Shown here piece after piece: positions 24,910-33,909 of a stretch of DNA of 64,000 nucleotides (position 1 is the first letter of the stretch; each line of letters begins with the position of its first letter). The stretch covers positions 248,001 through 312,000 of the forward strand of contig CAVRTB010000005.1 in the NCBI GenBank assembly GCA_963724065.1, in the 5' to 3' direction. Origin of the DNA: DASRIA01 sp963724065 (GTDB lineage Bacteria > Actinomycetota > Thermoleophilia > Solirubrobacterales > JBBDJG01). The notes below the pieces were generated by a model. The model did not search any database and had not been told where the DNA came from. It saw only the letters and a list, made by a program, of their open reading frames with translations. The translations under genes were made by a program, and so were the position numbers.

Positions 24910-25482
24910 CTAGGCCGGCGCGCCACCGAAGCTGACGGCCGGGACCGCCCGCTCCGCCGGATCGTCCAGCTCGAAGAACTCGCGCTCGTGCGCATTCGCG
25001 AAGCGGGCGACGATGCTGGACGGGAACTGCTGGATCTTCGTGTTCAGGTCGCGCACGGTCATGTTGTAGAAGCGGCGCGAAGCCTGGATCTTGTCCTCGG
25101 TGTCGGTCAGCTCGTTCTGGAGCTCGAGGAAGTTCTGGTTCGCCTTCAGATCCGGGTAGGCCTCGGCCACGGCGAACAACTGACGCAAGGCTCCGGTCAA
25201 CTGGTTCTCCGCCTGGGCCTGGGCTTCCGGGCCCTGGGCAGCCGTCGCGTTGCTGCGTGCGGCGGTCACGTTCTCGAAGACCTGGCGCTCATGCGCGGCG
25301 TAGCCCTTGACCGTCTCGACGAGGTTCGGGATCAGGTCGTGGCGACGCTTGAGCTGCACGTCGATGTCGGAGAAGGCCTCCTCGGACTGATTGCGCAGAC
25401 GCACGAGGCTGTTGTATGTGACGACCGCGTACACAACCAGCAGCACGATCAGCACGATGAGGACGATCAGCCAGATTGACAT
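24910..25482 (-). CDS. lemA: LemA-family membrane protein
   Basis: Protein of 190 residues with a single N-terminal transmembrane helix (3-23), followed by the LemA helical domain with YNSLVRLRNQ, DVQLKRRHDLIPNLVETVKGY (quoted in part), and IQQFPSSIVARFANAHEREFF. Its biochemical function is not established; it is repeatedly linked to HtpX. GAGAGG upstream of the ATG is a good ribosome-binding site. Confidence 0.92.
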   Translation of the reverse strand: MSIWLIVLIVLIVLLVVYAVVTYNSLVRLRNQSEEAFSDIDVQLKRRHDLIPNLVETVKGYAAHERQVFENVTAARSNATAAQGPEAQAQAENQLTGALRQLFAVAEAYPDLKANQNFLELQNELTDTEDKIQASRRFYNMTVRDLNTKIQQFPSSIVARFANAHEREFFELDDPAERAVPAVSFGGAPA

Positions 25483-25547
25483 GGCCTACCTCTCGGTTGG
25501 GGGGACACGTAAAGGTAGCCGCTCCGTGGACCGGCGGCTGCCGGCCG

Positions 25548-26960
25548 CTACGCGGTCTTGACCTCGGCCACGAGCTTTGCGACCGAGTCCTTTGCGTCGC
25601 CGAACAGCATCACCGTGTTGTCGCCGTAGTAGAGCTCGTTCTCGATGCCTGCGAAACCGGGGTTCATGCTGCGCTTCAGCACGACGACCTGGTGTGCCTT
25701 GTCGACGTCGAGGATCGGCATCCCGTAGATCGGGCTGCTCTGGTCCTCGCGCGCCGCCGGGTTCGTGACGTCGTTGGCGCCGATCACGAGTGCGACGTCC
25801 GTCTGCGGGAAGTCGGGGTTGATCTCGTCCATCTCCTTGAGCGCTTCGTACGGCACGTCTGCCTCTGCGAGCAGCACGTTCATGTGGCCCGGCATGCGGC
25901 CGGCGACGGGATGGATCGCGTAGTTCACCTCGACGCCGCGTTTCTCGAGCTCGTCCGCAAGCTCGCGCACCGTGTGTTGCGCCTGGGCCACGGCGAGGCC
26001 GTACCCGGGGACGACGATCACCTTGTCCGCGTAGGCGAGCATCGTCGCGACGTCGGCGGGCCCGACGTCGCGCACCGGGCGGGCCTCCTGCGCGGCCCCG
26101 GCCGGCCCAGCGGGGGCGTGTGACCCGAACGCGCTGAACAGCACGTTCGCGAGCGAGCGATTCATCGCTCTCCCCATCAGGATCGTGAGGAGCGTGCCCG
26201 ACGAGCCGACGAGCGAGCCGGCGATGATCAGCGAGTTGTTGTCGAGCACGAAGCCGGCGCCCGCGGCGGACAGCCCGGTGAACGCGTTCAGCATCGAGAT
26301 CACGACCGGCATGTCGGCGCCTCCGACCGGGATGATCAGCAGCACTCCGAAGACGAGGGAGGCGCAGAGCATCAGGGTGAACAGGCTCTCGCTCTCCTGG
26401 CCGGTCGCGAGGTAGATCACCAGGAAGGCGATGCCGAGCACGAGCCCGAAGTTGATGAACTGGTTGCCGGGGAACACGATCGGCCGGCCGGTCATCAGCT
26501 CCTGGAGCTTCGCGAAGGCGATTGCCGACCCCGCGAAGCTGATCGCGCCGATCACGCACGCGAGCAGCGTCGGGAGCAGCGTGTCGAGCGGGATCTCGCC
26601 CGGGTCGGGAATCAGCTCGTGGTACTCGGACAGCGCGACCAGGGCGACCGCGCCGCCGCCGACGCCGTTGAACAGCGCCACCATCTGCGGCATCGCCGTC
26701 ATCTTCACGGCGCGCGCCGAGACGACGCCGATCACGGTGCCGATCGCGATGCCGACGGCGATCAGGCCGTAGTTCCCCACGTCCGGATGAAGCAGCGTCG
26801 CGACGACCGCGATCAGCATGCCGACGGACGCGAGGATGTTGCCCTGTCGCGCCGTGCGCGGGTGGCTAAGGCCGCGGATCCCGAGGATGAACAGGATCGA
26901 CGCGACGAGGTACGCCGAGTTGATGAAGTCGAGGTCGCGGACGAAGCTGGCGATCGTCAA
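25548..26960 (-). CDS. pntB: NAD(P) transhydrogenase subunit beta
   Basis: Protein of 470 residues with about eight N-terminal transmembrane helices (1-270) and a C-terminal NADP(H)-binding domain III (about 295-470). Typical motifs are VIVVPGYGLAVAQAQH, HPVAGRMPGHMNVLLAEA and VALVIGANDVTNPAA. With the alpha subunits it couples hydride transfer from NADH to NADP+ with proton import. The upstream gene overlaps its start by 4 bp, so all three pnt genes form one operon. Confidence 0.95.
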   Translation of the reverse strand: MTIASFVRDLDFINSAYLVASILFILGIRGLSHPRTARQGNILASVGMLIAVVATLLHPDVGNYGLIAVGIAIGTVIGVVSARAVKMTAMPQMVALFNGVGGGAVALVALSEYHELIPDPGEIPLDTLLPTLLACVIGAISFAGSAIAFAKLQELMTGRPIVFPGNQFINFGLVLGIAFLVIYLATGQESESLFTLMLCASLVFGVLLIIPVGGADMPVVISMLNAFTGLSAAGAGFVLDNNSLIIAGSLVGSSGTLLTILMGRAMNRSLANVLFSAFGSHAPAGPAGAAQEARPVRDVGPADVATMLAYADKVIVVPGYGLAVAQAQHTVRELADELEKRGVEVNYAIHPVAGRMPGHMNVLLAEADVPYEALKEMDEINPDFPQTDVALVIGANDVTNPAAREDQSSPIYGMPILDVDKAHQVVVLKRSMNPGFAGIENELYYGDNTVMLFGDAKDSVAKLVAEVKTA

Positions 26961-27274
26961 CTGCTGTCCTTCGAGCGTTCGCCCGGCTTGCGCCGGCCCT
27001 TGAACATCTCCAGCATGCGGTCGGTGACGAGGAAGCCACCGACGATGTTGATGGTGCCGAACACCACCGCCACGGTGCCCGCGATCTTCGCGAGCGTGTC
27101 CGCGTCTTCAGCCCCGACGACGATCAGGCCACCGAGCAGCACGATGCCGTGGATCGCGTTGGTCCCCGACATCAGCGGCGTGTGCAGCATCGTCGGCACC
27201 TTCGAGATCACCTCGAACCCGACGAACACGGCGAGCACGAAGATCGTGATCTCGGTGATCAAGTCGCCGCTCAT
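26957..27274 (-). CDS. pntAB: NAD(P) transhydrogenase subunit alpha 2
   Basis: Small subunit of 105 residues with three transmembrane helices (about 5-25, 42-60 and 62-85) containing KVPTMLHTPLMSGTNAIHG, the conserved proton-channel segment. It forms the membrane part of the split alpha subunit, as in other bacteria with three-gene transhydrogenases. Overlaps both neighbours by 4 bp. Confidence 0.94.
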   Translation of the reverse strand: MSGDLITEITIFVLAVFVGFEVISKVPTMLHTPLMSGTNAIHGIVLLGGLIVVGAEDADTLAKIAGTVAVVFGTINIVGGFLVTDRMLEMFKGRRKPGERSKDSS

Positions 27275-28410
27275 GGCGTGCCTCCCGGGGCCGGCGCGGC
27301 CATCTGCTGCTTCACCCGTTCGCTCACGATCTCACCGTCGTGGGTGACGCAGGCGCCCGCGATGATCTCGTCGTCGAAGTTCAGGTTCAGCTCGCCCTCC
27401 GGCGCCAGGTGCTTGAGGAGGTTCACGACGTTGTTCCCGTAGAGCAGGCTCGCGTGGAACGGCATCTGGCTCGCGAGGTCGAGCGTGCCGTCGATCGTTA
27501 CCCCGTCCTTGACGACGACCTGTCCGGGCTCGGTGAGCTCGCAGTTGCCGCCCGTCTCGGCCGCCATGTCGACGATCACCGAGCCGGGGCGCATCGCGCG
27601 CACCATGTCGGCACCGACGAGCTTCGGCGCGGGCCGGCCGGGAACGGCCGCAGTCGTCACGACGATGTCGGCGGCGGCCACGCGGTCGGCCAGCAACTCC
27701 TGCTGGCGGCGCTGAACGTCCGCCGAGACCTCCTTGGCGTAGGCGCCTGACCCGGCCTCCTCCTGCTGCACCTCGATCTGCACGAACTTGGCGCCCAAAC
27801 TCTCAACCTCTTCCTTGACGGCGGGCCGCACGTCGTAGGCCTCGACCACGGCGCCGAGGCGCTTTGCGGTGGCGATCGCCTGGAGCCCGGCGACGCCGGC
27901 GCCCAACACGAGCACCCGGGCCGGCTTGGCCGTGCCGGCCGCGGTGATCAGCATCGGGAAGAACTTGCCCAGCCGCTGCGCCGCCGCGAGCGTTGCGCGG
28001 TATCCGGCAACCACCGCCTGCGAGGACAGCGCGTCCATCGCCTGCGCGCGGGTCGTGCGCGGGATCGCCTCCATCGCGAAGCTCGTGACCCGGGCGTCGG
28101 CGAGCCGCCGCACCAGTTCGGGGCTGTTCAGCGGCGAGAGGAAGCCGACGAGCACCTTGCCGGGGGCGAGGGGGGCGTCGGCCCCGGGCGCCGCGACCTT
28201 GGCGATCGCGTCGGCTCCCCAGGCGGCGCTCGCGTCCCCGAGCGTCGCGCCCGCCTGCTCGTACTCAGCGTCGGTGACGTTCGCCTCGGCGCCCGCGCCG
28301 CGCTCCACAACGACGTCGAAGCCCGCTTCCGCGAGCTTCTTCACGGAGTCCGGGACAAGCGCCACACGGCGCTCCCCGGGCTTCAGCTCTTTCGGTACGC
28401 CTACCTTCAC
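27271..28410 (-). CDS. pntAA: NAD(P) transhydrogenase subunit alpha 1
   Basis: Soluble NAD(H)-binding domain I, 379 residues, related to alanine dehydrogenase. Motifs include PKELKPGERRVALVP at the N-terminus, the dinucleotide-binding VLGAGVAGLQAIATAKRLGA (about 168-187), YDVRPAVKEEVESLGA and SVIVDMAAETGGNCELT. First gene of the pntAA-pntAB-pntB operon. The start is GTG. Confidence 0.95.
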   Translation of the reverse strand: MKVGVPKELKPGERRVALVPDSVKKLAEAGFDVVVERGAGAEANVTDAEYEQAGATLGDASAAWGADAIAKVAAPGADAPLAPGKVLVGFLSPLNSPELVRRLADARVTSFAMEAIPRTTRAQAMDALSSQAVVAGYRATLAAAQRLGKFFPMLITAAGTAKPARVLVLGAGVAGLQAIATAKRLGAVVEAYDVRPAVKEEVESLGAKFVQIEVQQEEAGSGAYAKEVSADVQRRQQELLADRVAAADIVVTTAAVPGRPAPKLVGADMVRAMRPGSVIVDMAAETGGNCELTEPGQVVVKDGVTIDGTLDLASQMPFHASLLYGNNVVNLLKHLAPEGELNLNFDDEIIAGACVTHDGEIVSERVKQQMAAPAPGGTP

Positions 28411-28552
28411 GTGCAGGGAAAAGCGCCGATGTGACGGGGGAGGCGCCTCACAGGGCGGTGGACTCTATCCGAACGCACCGGCAGGTCGCGTCCCGCTTCG
28501 AAGACAGCCCAACTTGGGCGATTCAGACGCGCGTGGCGGGAAAGCCGCGGAT

Positions 28553-28558
28553 ACACTC
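28553..28558 (+). promoter_or_regulatory. -10 box of leaderless hydrolase gene
   Basis: TACACT, 7 nt before ATG 28566. The rest of the 155-bp divergent gap with pntAA shows no clear structure. Confidence 0.5.
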
Positions 28559-28565
28559 GTTTGCG

Positions 28566-29405
28566 ATGGACTCATTCGTGCATGCCGGTCACCGCCTCGC
28601 CTACGAGGTGCACGGGGAGGGTCAGCGCAACGTCGTGTTGCTGCCGGGCCTGCTGATGCCCAGCCGGATGCACGAGCCGCTCGCGCGCGACCTCGCCCAT
28701 CGCGGCCACCGCGTGATCACGATGGACCTGCTCGGGCACGGCGAGTCGGACGCGCCCCGCGACATGTGGCGGTACTCGATCCCGATCTTCGCCCGCGAAG
28801 TCGTCGCGCTGCTCGACCATCTCGAGCTCGACGAGGCGGTGATCGGGGGCACGTCGCTCGGCGCCAACACGACGCTCGAGGTCGCATCGCTCGCGCCGTC
28901 GCGGTTGCGCGGCATGCTGCTGGAGATGCCGGTGCTCGACAACGCGCTGCTCGGATGCGCGATCGCGTTCACGCCGCTGCTCGTGTCGTTGACCTTCGGC
29001 AAGCCGATCACCCGGCCCGCAGCCGCGCTGATGCGCCGGGTCCCGCGCGTCTTCGGCCACTATCCCGACGTCTTCCTCGACGTCCTGAGCCGCGACCCGC
29101 GACCGTCCGCGGCGATCCTCCAGGGAATCTTCTTCGGGCGCACCGCCCCGCCGCGGGAGGAGCGCAAGACCTTCGAGGCGCCGGCGATCGTGCTCGGCCA
29201 CCCGCGCGACGCGATCCACCCCTTCTCCGACGCGAAGATGCTTTCCGAGGAGCTGCCGCACGGCCGGCTGCTCGAGGCCGACTCGCTCTACGAGATGAGG
29301 TTGCGCCCGCGCCGCCTGACCGGCGAGATCGCGTCGTTCCTGGACGAATGCTGGAAGCCGCGCACGCGGCAGACCGCGCAGCGCCGTCGTCGCCGCGCCA
29401 GCTAG
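28566..29405 (+). CDS. Alpha/beta-fold hydrolase
   Basis: Protein of 279 residues. Nucleophile elbow GGTSLGANT with Ser99, the preceding MDLLGHGESD strand and a late acidic residue in HPRDAIHPFSDAKML. The usual catalytic His near the C-terminus is not obvious; the segment reads ADSLYEMRLRPRRLTGEIASF. The esterase mechanism therefore may be altered or the His lies elsewhere. Substrate is unknown. Its stop overlaps the convergent amine oxidase gene by 4 bp. Confidence 0.8.
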   Translation: MDSFVHAGHRLAYEVHGEGQRNVVLLPGLLMPSRMHEPLARDLAHRGHRVITMDLLGHGESDAPRDMWRYSIPIFAREVVALLDHLELDEAVIGGTSLGANTTLEVASLAPSRLRGMLLEMPVLDNALLGCAIAFTPLLVSLTFGKPITRPAAALMRRVPRVFGHYPDVFLDVLSRDPRPSAAILQGIFFGRTAPPREERKTFEAPAIVLGHPRDAIHPFSDAKMLSEELPHGRLLEADSLYEMRLRPRRLTGEIASFLDECWKPRTRQTAQRRRRRAS

Positions 29406-30811
29406 CCGACAGCTGCTGCCGCTCGCGCCGGGGTGCCCGCGACAACTTCGCGGGCGGCGCGCTCGCCCGATTGGAGGGCGCCGTCGATGTAGCCGTTCCA
29501 CCGCGTGGCTGTCTCAGTGCCCGCCCAGTGGATCGGGCCGATCGGCTCGCGCAGCGCGGGGCCGAAGGCCGTGAGCACACCCGGCGGCGTGTAGCCCTCG
29601 TAGCAGCCGCGGCTCCACTCCTCCTCCGCCCAGCTCTTCTCGATGAAGCCGTCGGGGCGCCCGGCGCGCGGGCCGAGCAGCTGCTCCAGGTTGCGCAGGA
29701 CCGCTGCGCGCCGCTCGTCCGCGCTCACGCGCCCGAACGACCTTGCGTGATCGCCCTCGATGAAGCCGACGAGGATCCCGGGCGACCCCGAGGGCGGTGA
29801 GTTGTCCACGGTGAGCGTCAGGGGGCCGCTCGCGCTGACGGTGCTGCCGCTCATGCCCTGCGCTCGCCAGAACGGCTCGTCGTACATCGCGAAGCACTTG
29901 ATGACCGCGCCCATCGGCATCCGCTGCGTGAGCTGGTCGCGGTATCCGGGCAGCGGAGGGTCGTACGAGATGCGGCCCGCGAGCGTGGGCGGTATCGCGA
30001 CGATCGCCTTCGCGGCCCGCACCTCGACCCCGTCGGCCGTCAGCCGGACACCGCCGGCCGACCACTCGATGCGCCGCACCGGAGCGCCGAGCACCACCTG
30101 GTCGCCCAGCCCGTGGGCCACCCTGCGGGCGAGGTTGCCCGTGCCCTCGACGAAGCGATCCTGCTGCGCTCCACCCTCGGTGTCGAGCAGCAGGTCGAAG
30201 TTGCCCGCGGACGCGATGTAGAACAACAGATGCAGCAGGGAGACGTCTGCGGGCACGGCCGCCCACACCGCCTTCACCGCGATCTCGAGCATTTCCCGGC
30301 CCCCGCGCGTCGCCATGTTGCGCCGCATCCAGGACCACACCGTCTGGCTGTCCCATTGCTTGGCCTTCGGCGCGTTCCAGGGAGCCTCGATGGGGACCTT
30401 CCGCGCCATCCGGTCGAGCCGCAGCATCGCCTGCCCGACGTCCGCCATCGCATGCGGGCGCAGGCGGGGGATGGTGCCCGTGTAGCGGGTCAGCTCTCCG
30501 CCGATCTCGACCACGTTCTGGCCGGCGGTCCAGGTCGGGAACGTCGCCGCGCCGTTGGCGCGGGCGAGCGCGTAGAGGCGATCCTGCGTGGGACCGACCC
30601 ACTGGCCGCCGACGTCGATCCAGTTCCCGTCCCCGATGCTGACCGACTCGAGGCGCCCGCCGGCGCGCTCGCGCGCCTCGAGGACCGCGACCGAGCGGCC
30701 CGCGGCCGTCAGCTCGAGCGCGGCGGACAGGCCCGCCATCCCGGCGCCCACGATCGCGACGTCGGCCTCGATCGACCTCGTTTCGACGGCAGTTCGGTCC
30801 CTCACGGCCAC
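29402..30811 (-). CDS. Flavin monoamine oxidase family protein
   Basis: FAD-dependent amine oxidase of 469 residues. The Rossmann motif GAGMAG at 22-27 is followed by the EARERAGGRLE segment and, at the C-terminus, the FAD-contacting IHWAGTETATRWNGYIDGAL near 437-456. It would oxidise an amine, releasing aldehyde, ammonia and peroxide. No covalent-flavin cysteine is obvious. A TAGGGT box 6 nt before GTG 30811 indicates a leaderless mRNA. Confidence 0.9.
   Translation of the reverse strand: MAVRDRTAVETRSIEADVAIVGAGMAGLSAALELTAAGRSVAVLEARERAGGRLESVSIGDGNWIDVGGQWVGPTQDRLYALARANGAATFPTWTAGQNVVEIGGELTRYTGTIPRLRPHAMADVGQAMLRLDRMARKVPIEAPWNAPKAKQWDSQTVWSWMRRNMATRGGREMLEIAVKAVWAAVPADVSLLHLLFYIASAGNFDLLLDTEGGAQQDRFVEGTGNLARRVAHGLGDQVVLGAPVRRIEWSAGGVRLTADGVEVRAAKAIVAIPPTLAGRISYDPPLPGYRDQLTQRMPMGAVIKCFAMYDEPFWRAQGMSGSTVSASGPLTLTVDNSPPSGSPGILVGFIEGDHARSFGRVSADERRAAVLRNLEQLLGPRAGRPDGFIEKSWAEEEWSRGCYEGYTPPGVLTAFGPALREPIGPIHWAGTETATRWNGYIDGALQSGERAAREVVAGTPARAAAAVG
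30785..30800. repeat. Short match to the heptamer repeat family
   Basis: GACGGCAGTTCGGTCC, within the amine-oxidase start region, matches the GCAGTTC/GCAGTCG heptamer family found in three longer tracts. A related GCGAACTGCGC follows at about 30857-30867. Too short to be a tract alone. Confidence 0.3.
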
Positions 30812-30817
30812 CGCGCA

Positions 30818-30823
30818 ACCCTA
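30818..30823 (-). promoter_or_regulatory. -10 box of leaderless amine oxidase gene
   Basis: TAGGGT on the minus strand, 6 nt before GTG 30811. Confidence 0.5.
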
Positions 30824-30888
30824 CCCGGCGCAACGCGATCTGCGGACCACGAAACCGCGAACTGCGCAGGAGACCAGCGACCTTTGGA

Positions 30889-30894
30889 TAATCT
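30889..30894 (+). promoter_or_regulatory. -10 box of leaderless DUF3105 gene
   Basis: TAATCT, 6 nt before GTG 30901 (the overlapping GATAAT is an alternative, 8 nt away). Confidence 0.5.
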
Positions 30895-30900
30895 GACCTC

Positions 30901-31611
30901 GTGGCCAGCAGGAAAGACGAGAAGGAGCAGCGCCGGGCCGAGCGGCTGGCGCGCGAGAGCCAAGAGGCCGACCAGGCTCGCCGCAAGCGCCTGTACTCGA
31001 TCATCGTGGGCGGCGCCCTGGGTGTCGCCGCGGTCGTGGCCGTGGTGATCGCCGTGACGGCCGGCGGAGGCGGCGACGGCCCGAGCTCGGCCGGGCGCGT
31101 CCCGGCGGGCGAGGCGAGCTACGACGGGGCCGTCGATCCGCCGCCGCAGCAGACGACGGACCTCGTGCAGGCAGCGCGCGCGGCCGGGTGCCGCCTCAGT
31201 AATCCCGTGATCGAGGGCCGTAGCCACATCGGGCCCGACGACAAGGTCACCTACAAGACCAACCCTCCCACGTCGGGGAACCATGATCCCCAGCCCGCGG
31301 GCGACGGCGTCTACAGCAAGCCGGCGACGGCGACCGACATCAGGCACTTCGTGCACACCCTCGAGCACGGGCGCATCGAGATCCAGTACGACCCCGCCCT
31401 GCGGAAAGCCCAGGTCGATCGTCTCGGCGGCCTCTACCAGGAGGACCCGTACCACATGGTCCTGTTCCCGAACCCGAAGCTCCGCTACCGGGTCGCCGCC
31501 AGCGCATGGGGCCACCTGATCGGTTGCGAGAAGCTCACGGACGAGACCTTCGACGCGCTGCGCGCGTTCCGCGACCGCTACCGCGACCAAGGTCCCGAGC
31601 AGACTGCGTAG
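30901..31611 (+). CDS. DUF3105 membrane-anchored protein
   Basis: Protein of 236 residues. A charged N-terminal cytosolic segment (1-32) precedes one transmembrane helix (33-55), then a Gly/Ser linker and an extracellular DUF3105 domain (about 95-230). The domain has YKTNPPTSGNHDP, HTLEHGRIEIQYDP and YHMVLFPNP, with conserved histidines that may bind a metal. Function is unknown; the family is common in actinobacteria. Confidence 0.88.
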   Translation: MASRKDEKEQRRAERLARESQEADQARRKRLYSIIVGGALGVAAVVAVVIAVTAGGGGDGPSSAGRVPAGEASYDGAVDPPPQQTTDLVQAARAAGCRLSNPVIEGRSHIGPDDKVTYKTNPPTSGNHDPQPAGDGVYSKPATATDIRHFVHTLEHGRIEIQYDPALRKAQVDRLGGLYQEDPYHMVLFPNPKLRYRVAASAWGHLIGCEKLTDETFDALRAFRDRYRDQGPEQTA

Positions 31612-31694
31612 CAATTCGCTTGCGCGCGCAGCGGCGAGCGCAACCCGGTCCCCCGCCGCGTGTTCGGTGACGGTGTGGGGGTGAGGGCAACAGA

Positions 31695-33428
31695 TTGAAA
31701 GCCGTGGCCGCGATCGCAGCGCTGCTGGCCATCGCCGCGTTTACGTGGGCGGCCGGCCCGGCGCTGTCCGAGGGTCCGTATGTTCCCGACCCGGTCGAGT
31801 TCGAGGTCGCCGTCCCCGGCACGTCCTCCGGTGCTCGCGCGGCGCGACAGCTCGGCCGGGTGGTGCGGCCCGGGAAGCGCTTCAACATCGCCGGGCTGCG
31901 CTGGCAGGGCGGGCAGGTGAAGCGGCTGCGCATACGCGTTCGCCGCGACGGTGACGCGTGGAGCCGCTGGGTGCTCGTCGGGACCGACCCCGACCACGCG
32001 CCCGACAGGGGGACCGCCGAGCACCGCCGGCACGAGCGCGCCTCGGACCCCGTGTGGGCCGGTGAGGCCGACGAGCTTCAGCTGCGCATCTCCGGCGCCC
32101 GCGACGTGCGGGGACTGCGGCTCAGCTTCGTGAACACCACGGGCACCGCCACGCGCCGTGACCGCGTGAAGAGCGGCCTGCGCCGGCTCGGTACCGCAGT
32201 GGTGAGCGCCGCGCGGACCGTGCTCGGCGCGGGCTCGGCCGAGGCCGACACCGCGCAGCCCGCGATCGTCCCGCGCGAGCAGTGGGGCGCCGGCAAGTGC
32301 CCCCCGCGCGCGGATCCGGCATTTGGCGAGGTGAAGCTCGCGTTCGTCCACCACACGGTCAGCACGAACGAGTACGGACCCGAGGATTCGGCGGCGATGG
32401 TGCTCGGCATCTGCCGCTACCACCGCAACACGAACGGCTGGAACGACGTCGGCTACAACTTCCTCGTCGACCGGTACGGGACGATCTTCGAAGGCCGTGC
32501 CGGCGGGACGGGCGAAGCGGTGCTCGGCGCTCAGGCGCAGGGCTACAACTCGAGCTCGACTGGCATCGCGAGCCTCGGCACGTTCAGCTCCGGCGGCCAG
32601 ACCCCCGCCGGGCTCGGGGCGCTCGCGCGCCTGCTGAGCTGGAAGCTCGCGGTCCACGGCGTGCCGCCCTCCGGCAAGGTCGAGGTGGTCTCGAGCGGCG
32701 GGGGGTCGAACCGGTACCCGGCAGGGTCGCGTCCCGTGTTCGACCGCATCGCCGGCCACCGCGACGGCAACGCGACCGCCTGTCCCGGCGACGGCCTCTA
32801 CGCGCAACTGCCCGAGCTGCGCACGATGGTCGCCCCCGGCCCCCCGCGCGCGTCGACCCGGACGACGGCGCAGCGCGAGCGGCGCAACATCACCTTCGGT
32901 CGCAAGGCGGCGCTGCGCCTCTCACTGGGCGTCGGGAGCGCGCCCGTCGCCCCGCTCGGAGGCCGCCGGATCAACGTTCAGGTGCTCGGGCGCCTCGGCT
33001 GGCGCACGAATCACTCCGTGAAGACCGACGCGGCGGGCAATGCCGCGACGAACCTGCGGCTCTCGCTGAACCGGCGACTGCGCGCGCGCTTCGAGGGCGA
33101 GCCCGGGTTGCTTCCCTCCAGCTCGGCGAGCGTCGCGATCGGCGTCCGGCCCGTGATCACGGCTGCGGTGGACGTGGAGGGCAAGCGGGTGCGCGTCGCC
33201 GGCACCGTGCGGCCGCGCAAGGCGACCGCCGTGCTGACGCTCAAGCGCCGCACGTCCGGTGGCCGCCTCGTGCGCGTCTCGCGGCGCGCCGTGAAGTTGC
33301 GTGGCGGCAAGCTCCTCACCAACCTGCGCCTCGTGCGGCCCGCCGCCTACAGGCTGCGGCTCTCGACCCTGAGCGACGCGCGCAACCTCTCGGCGCGCTC
33401 CGCGGTCGCCGAGTTCCGCGTGGAGTAG
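31695..33428 (+). CDS. Secreted PGRP-type N-acetylmuramoyl-L-alanine amidase
   Basis: Protein of 577 residues with an N-terminal signal peptide (about 1-25). A beta-rich N-terminal region (30-150) is followed by a peptidoglycan-recognition/amidase_2 domain (about 190-375). Zinc ligands are in FVHHTVS (His219 or His220), His355 (AGHRDGNATACPG) and Cys363. The C-terminal 200 residues are Ig-like, probably wall- or polymer-binding. It should cleave the muramoyl-alanine bond. The start is TTG; no better start is visible. Confidence 0.88.
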   Translation: MKAVAAIAALLAIAAFTWAAGPALSEGPYVPDPVEFEVAVPGTSSGARAARQLGRVVRPGKRFNIAGLRWQGGQVKRLRIRVRRDGDAWSRWVLVGTDPDHAPDRGTAEHRRHERASDPVWAGEADELQLRISGARDVRGLRLSFVNTTGTATRRDRVKSGLRRLGTAVVSAARTVLGAGSAEADTAQPAIVPREQWGAGKCPPRADPAFGEVKLAFVHHTVSTNEYGPEDSAAMVLGICRYHRNTNGWNDVGYNFLVDRYGTIFEGRAGGTGEAVLGAQAQGYNSSSTGIASLGTFSSGGQTPAGLGALARLLSWKLAVHGVPPSGKVEVVSSGGGSNRYPAGSRPVFDRIAGHRDGNATACPGDGLYAQLPELRTMVAPGPPRASTRTTAQRERRNITFGRKAALRLSLGVGSAPVAPLGGRRINVQVLGRLGWRTNHSVKTDAAGNAATNLRLSLNRRLRARFEGEPGLLPSSSASVAIGVRPVITAAVDVEGKRVRVAGTVRPRKATAVLTLKRRTSGGRLVRVSRRAVKLRGGKLLTNLRLVRPAAYRLRLSTLSDARNLSARSAVAEFRVE

Positions 33429-33909
33429 CTGTAGTCCCAACCACGCTGTTCAGGCCGCGGGAATGCGCCTCGCGGGCGCAAGCTCGGGCGTGGAGAACCG
33501 GGTGGGCAAGGGAAGACGGATCGTCGGCGTCTGCGACCGCGCTGGGCGGCGCAGTGTCACGAGACTTCAGAGAAAGGTCGCGGTCACGGGCGAAAGCCCT
33601 CCGGGTCGCGCATCGGCCGCCGAACTTTCCCTCCCGCCATGCGTGAAAGCGGGCGCCAGGGGGGAAAGTTCGTCGACCGGCGCCTGCCGGACGACGCACC
33701 TCATGCGAATCACGCGCAGACGGCTCTTTCACGGGCGACGCGTGCGCTTTGCGTCGCAAACGACGCGTCGCGCGAGTCCTTGCTCGTCCCGGGTCCTGCC
33801 CTGCTCTTACCCACCCCGGTTTTCGAACCCGCGACGAGCGCCAGGCCCGCAACGGGAACAACGTGCGTGGGAACGCAGCTAGCCGGCGGCGGGCGCGGCC
33901 GCGCGGTCC
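33429..33909. other. 481-bp gene-free convergent region rich in hairpins
   Basis: No credible protein gene is seen on either strand. Notable stems are GGGC-GAAA-GCCC (33588-33599), CGAACTTTCCC/GGGAAAGTTCG (33621-33631 with 33662-33672, enclosing CCCGC/GCGGG) and GCGACGCGT/ACGCGTCGC (33735-33743 with 33763-33771, enclosing TTTGC/GCAAA). I checked for RNase P, tmRNA and SRP RNA core motifs by eye and did not find them. It could be stacked palindromic repeats, terminators or an unknown structured RNA. Confidence 0.5.
33621..33672. repeat. Long imperfect palindrome
   Basis: Outer arms of 11 bp (CGAACTTTCCC/GGGAAAGTTCG) with a nested CCCGC/GCGGG stem. The arm layout resembles the 74-bp hairpin repeat (arms with CGAACGTCCCG) but the sequence differs. 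Confidence 0.5.

Noticed and set aside
33429..33909. RNase P RNA, tmRNA or SRP RNA in the convergent gap
   Set aside because: None of the core motifs (for example GAGGAAAGTCC, a tRNA-like 3' end with GGTTCGA, or GGAAGGGAGCA) is present on either strand.
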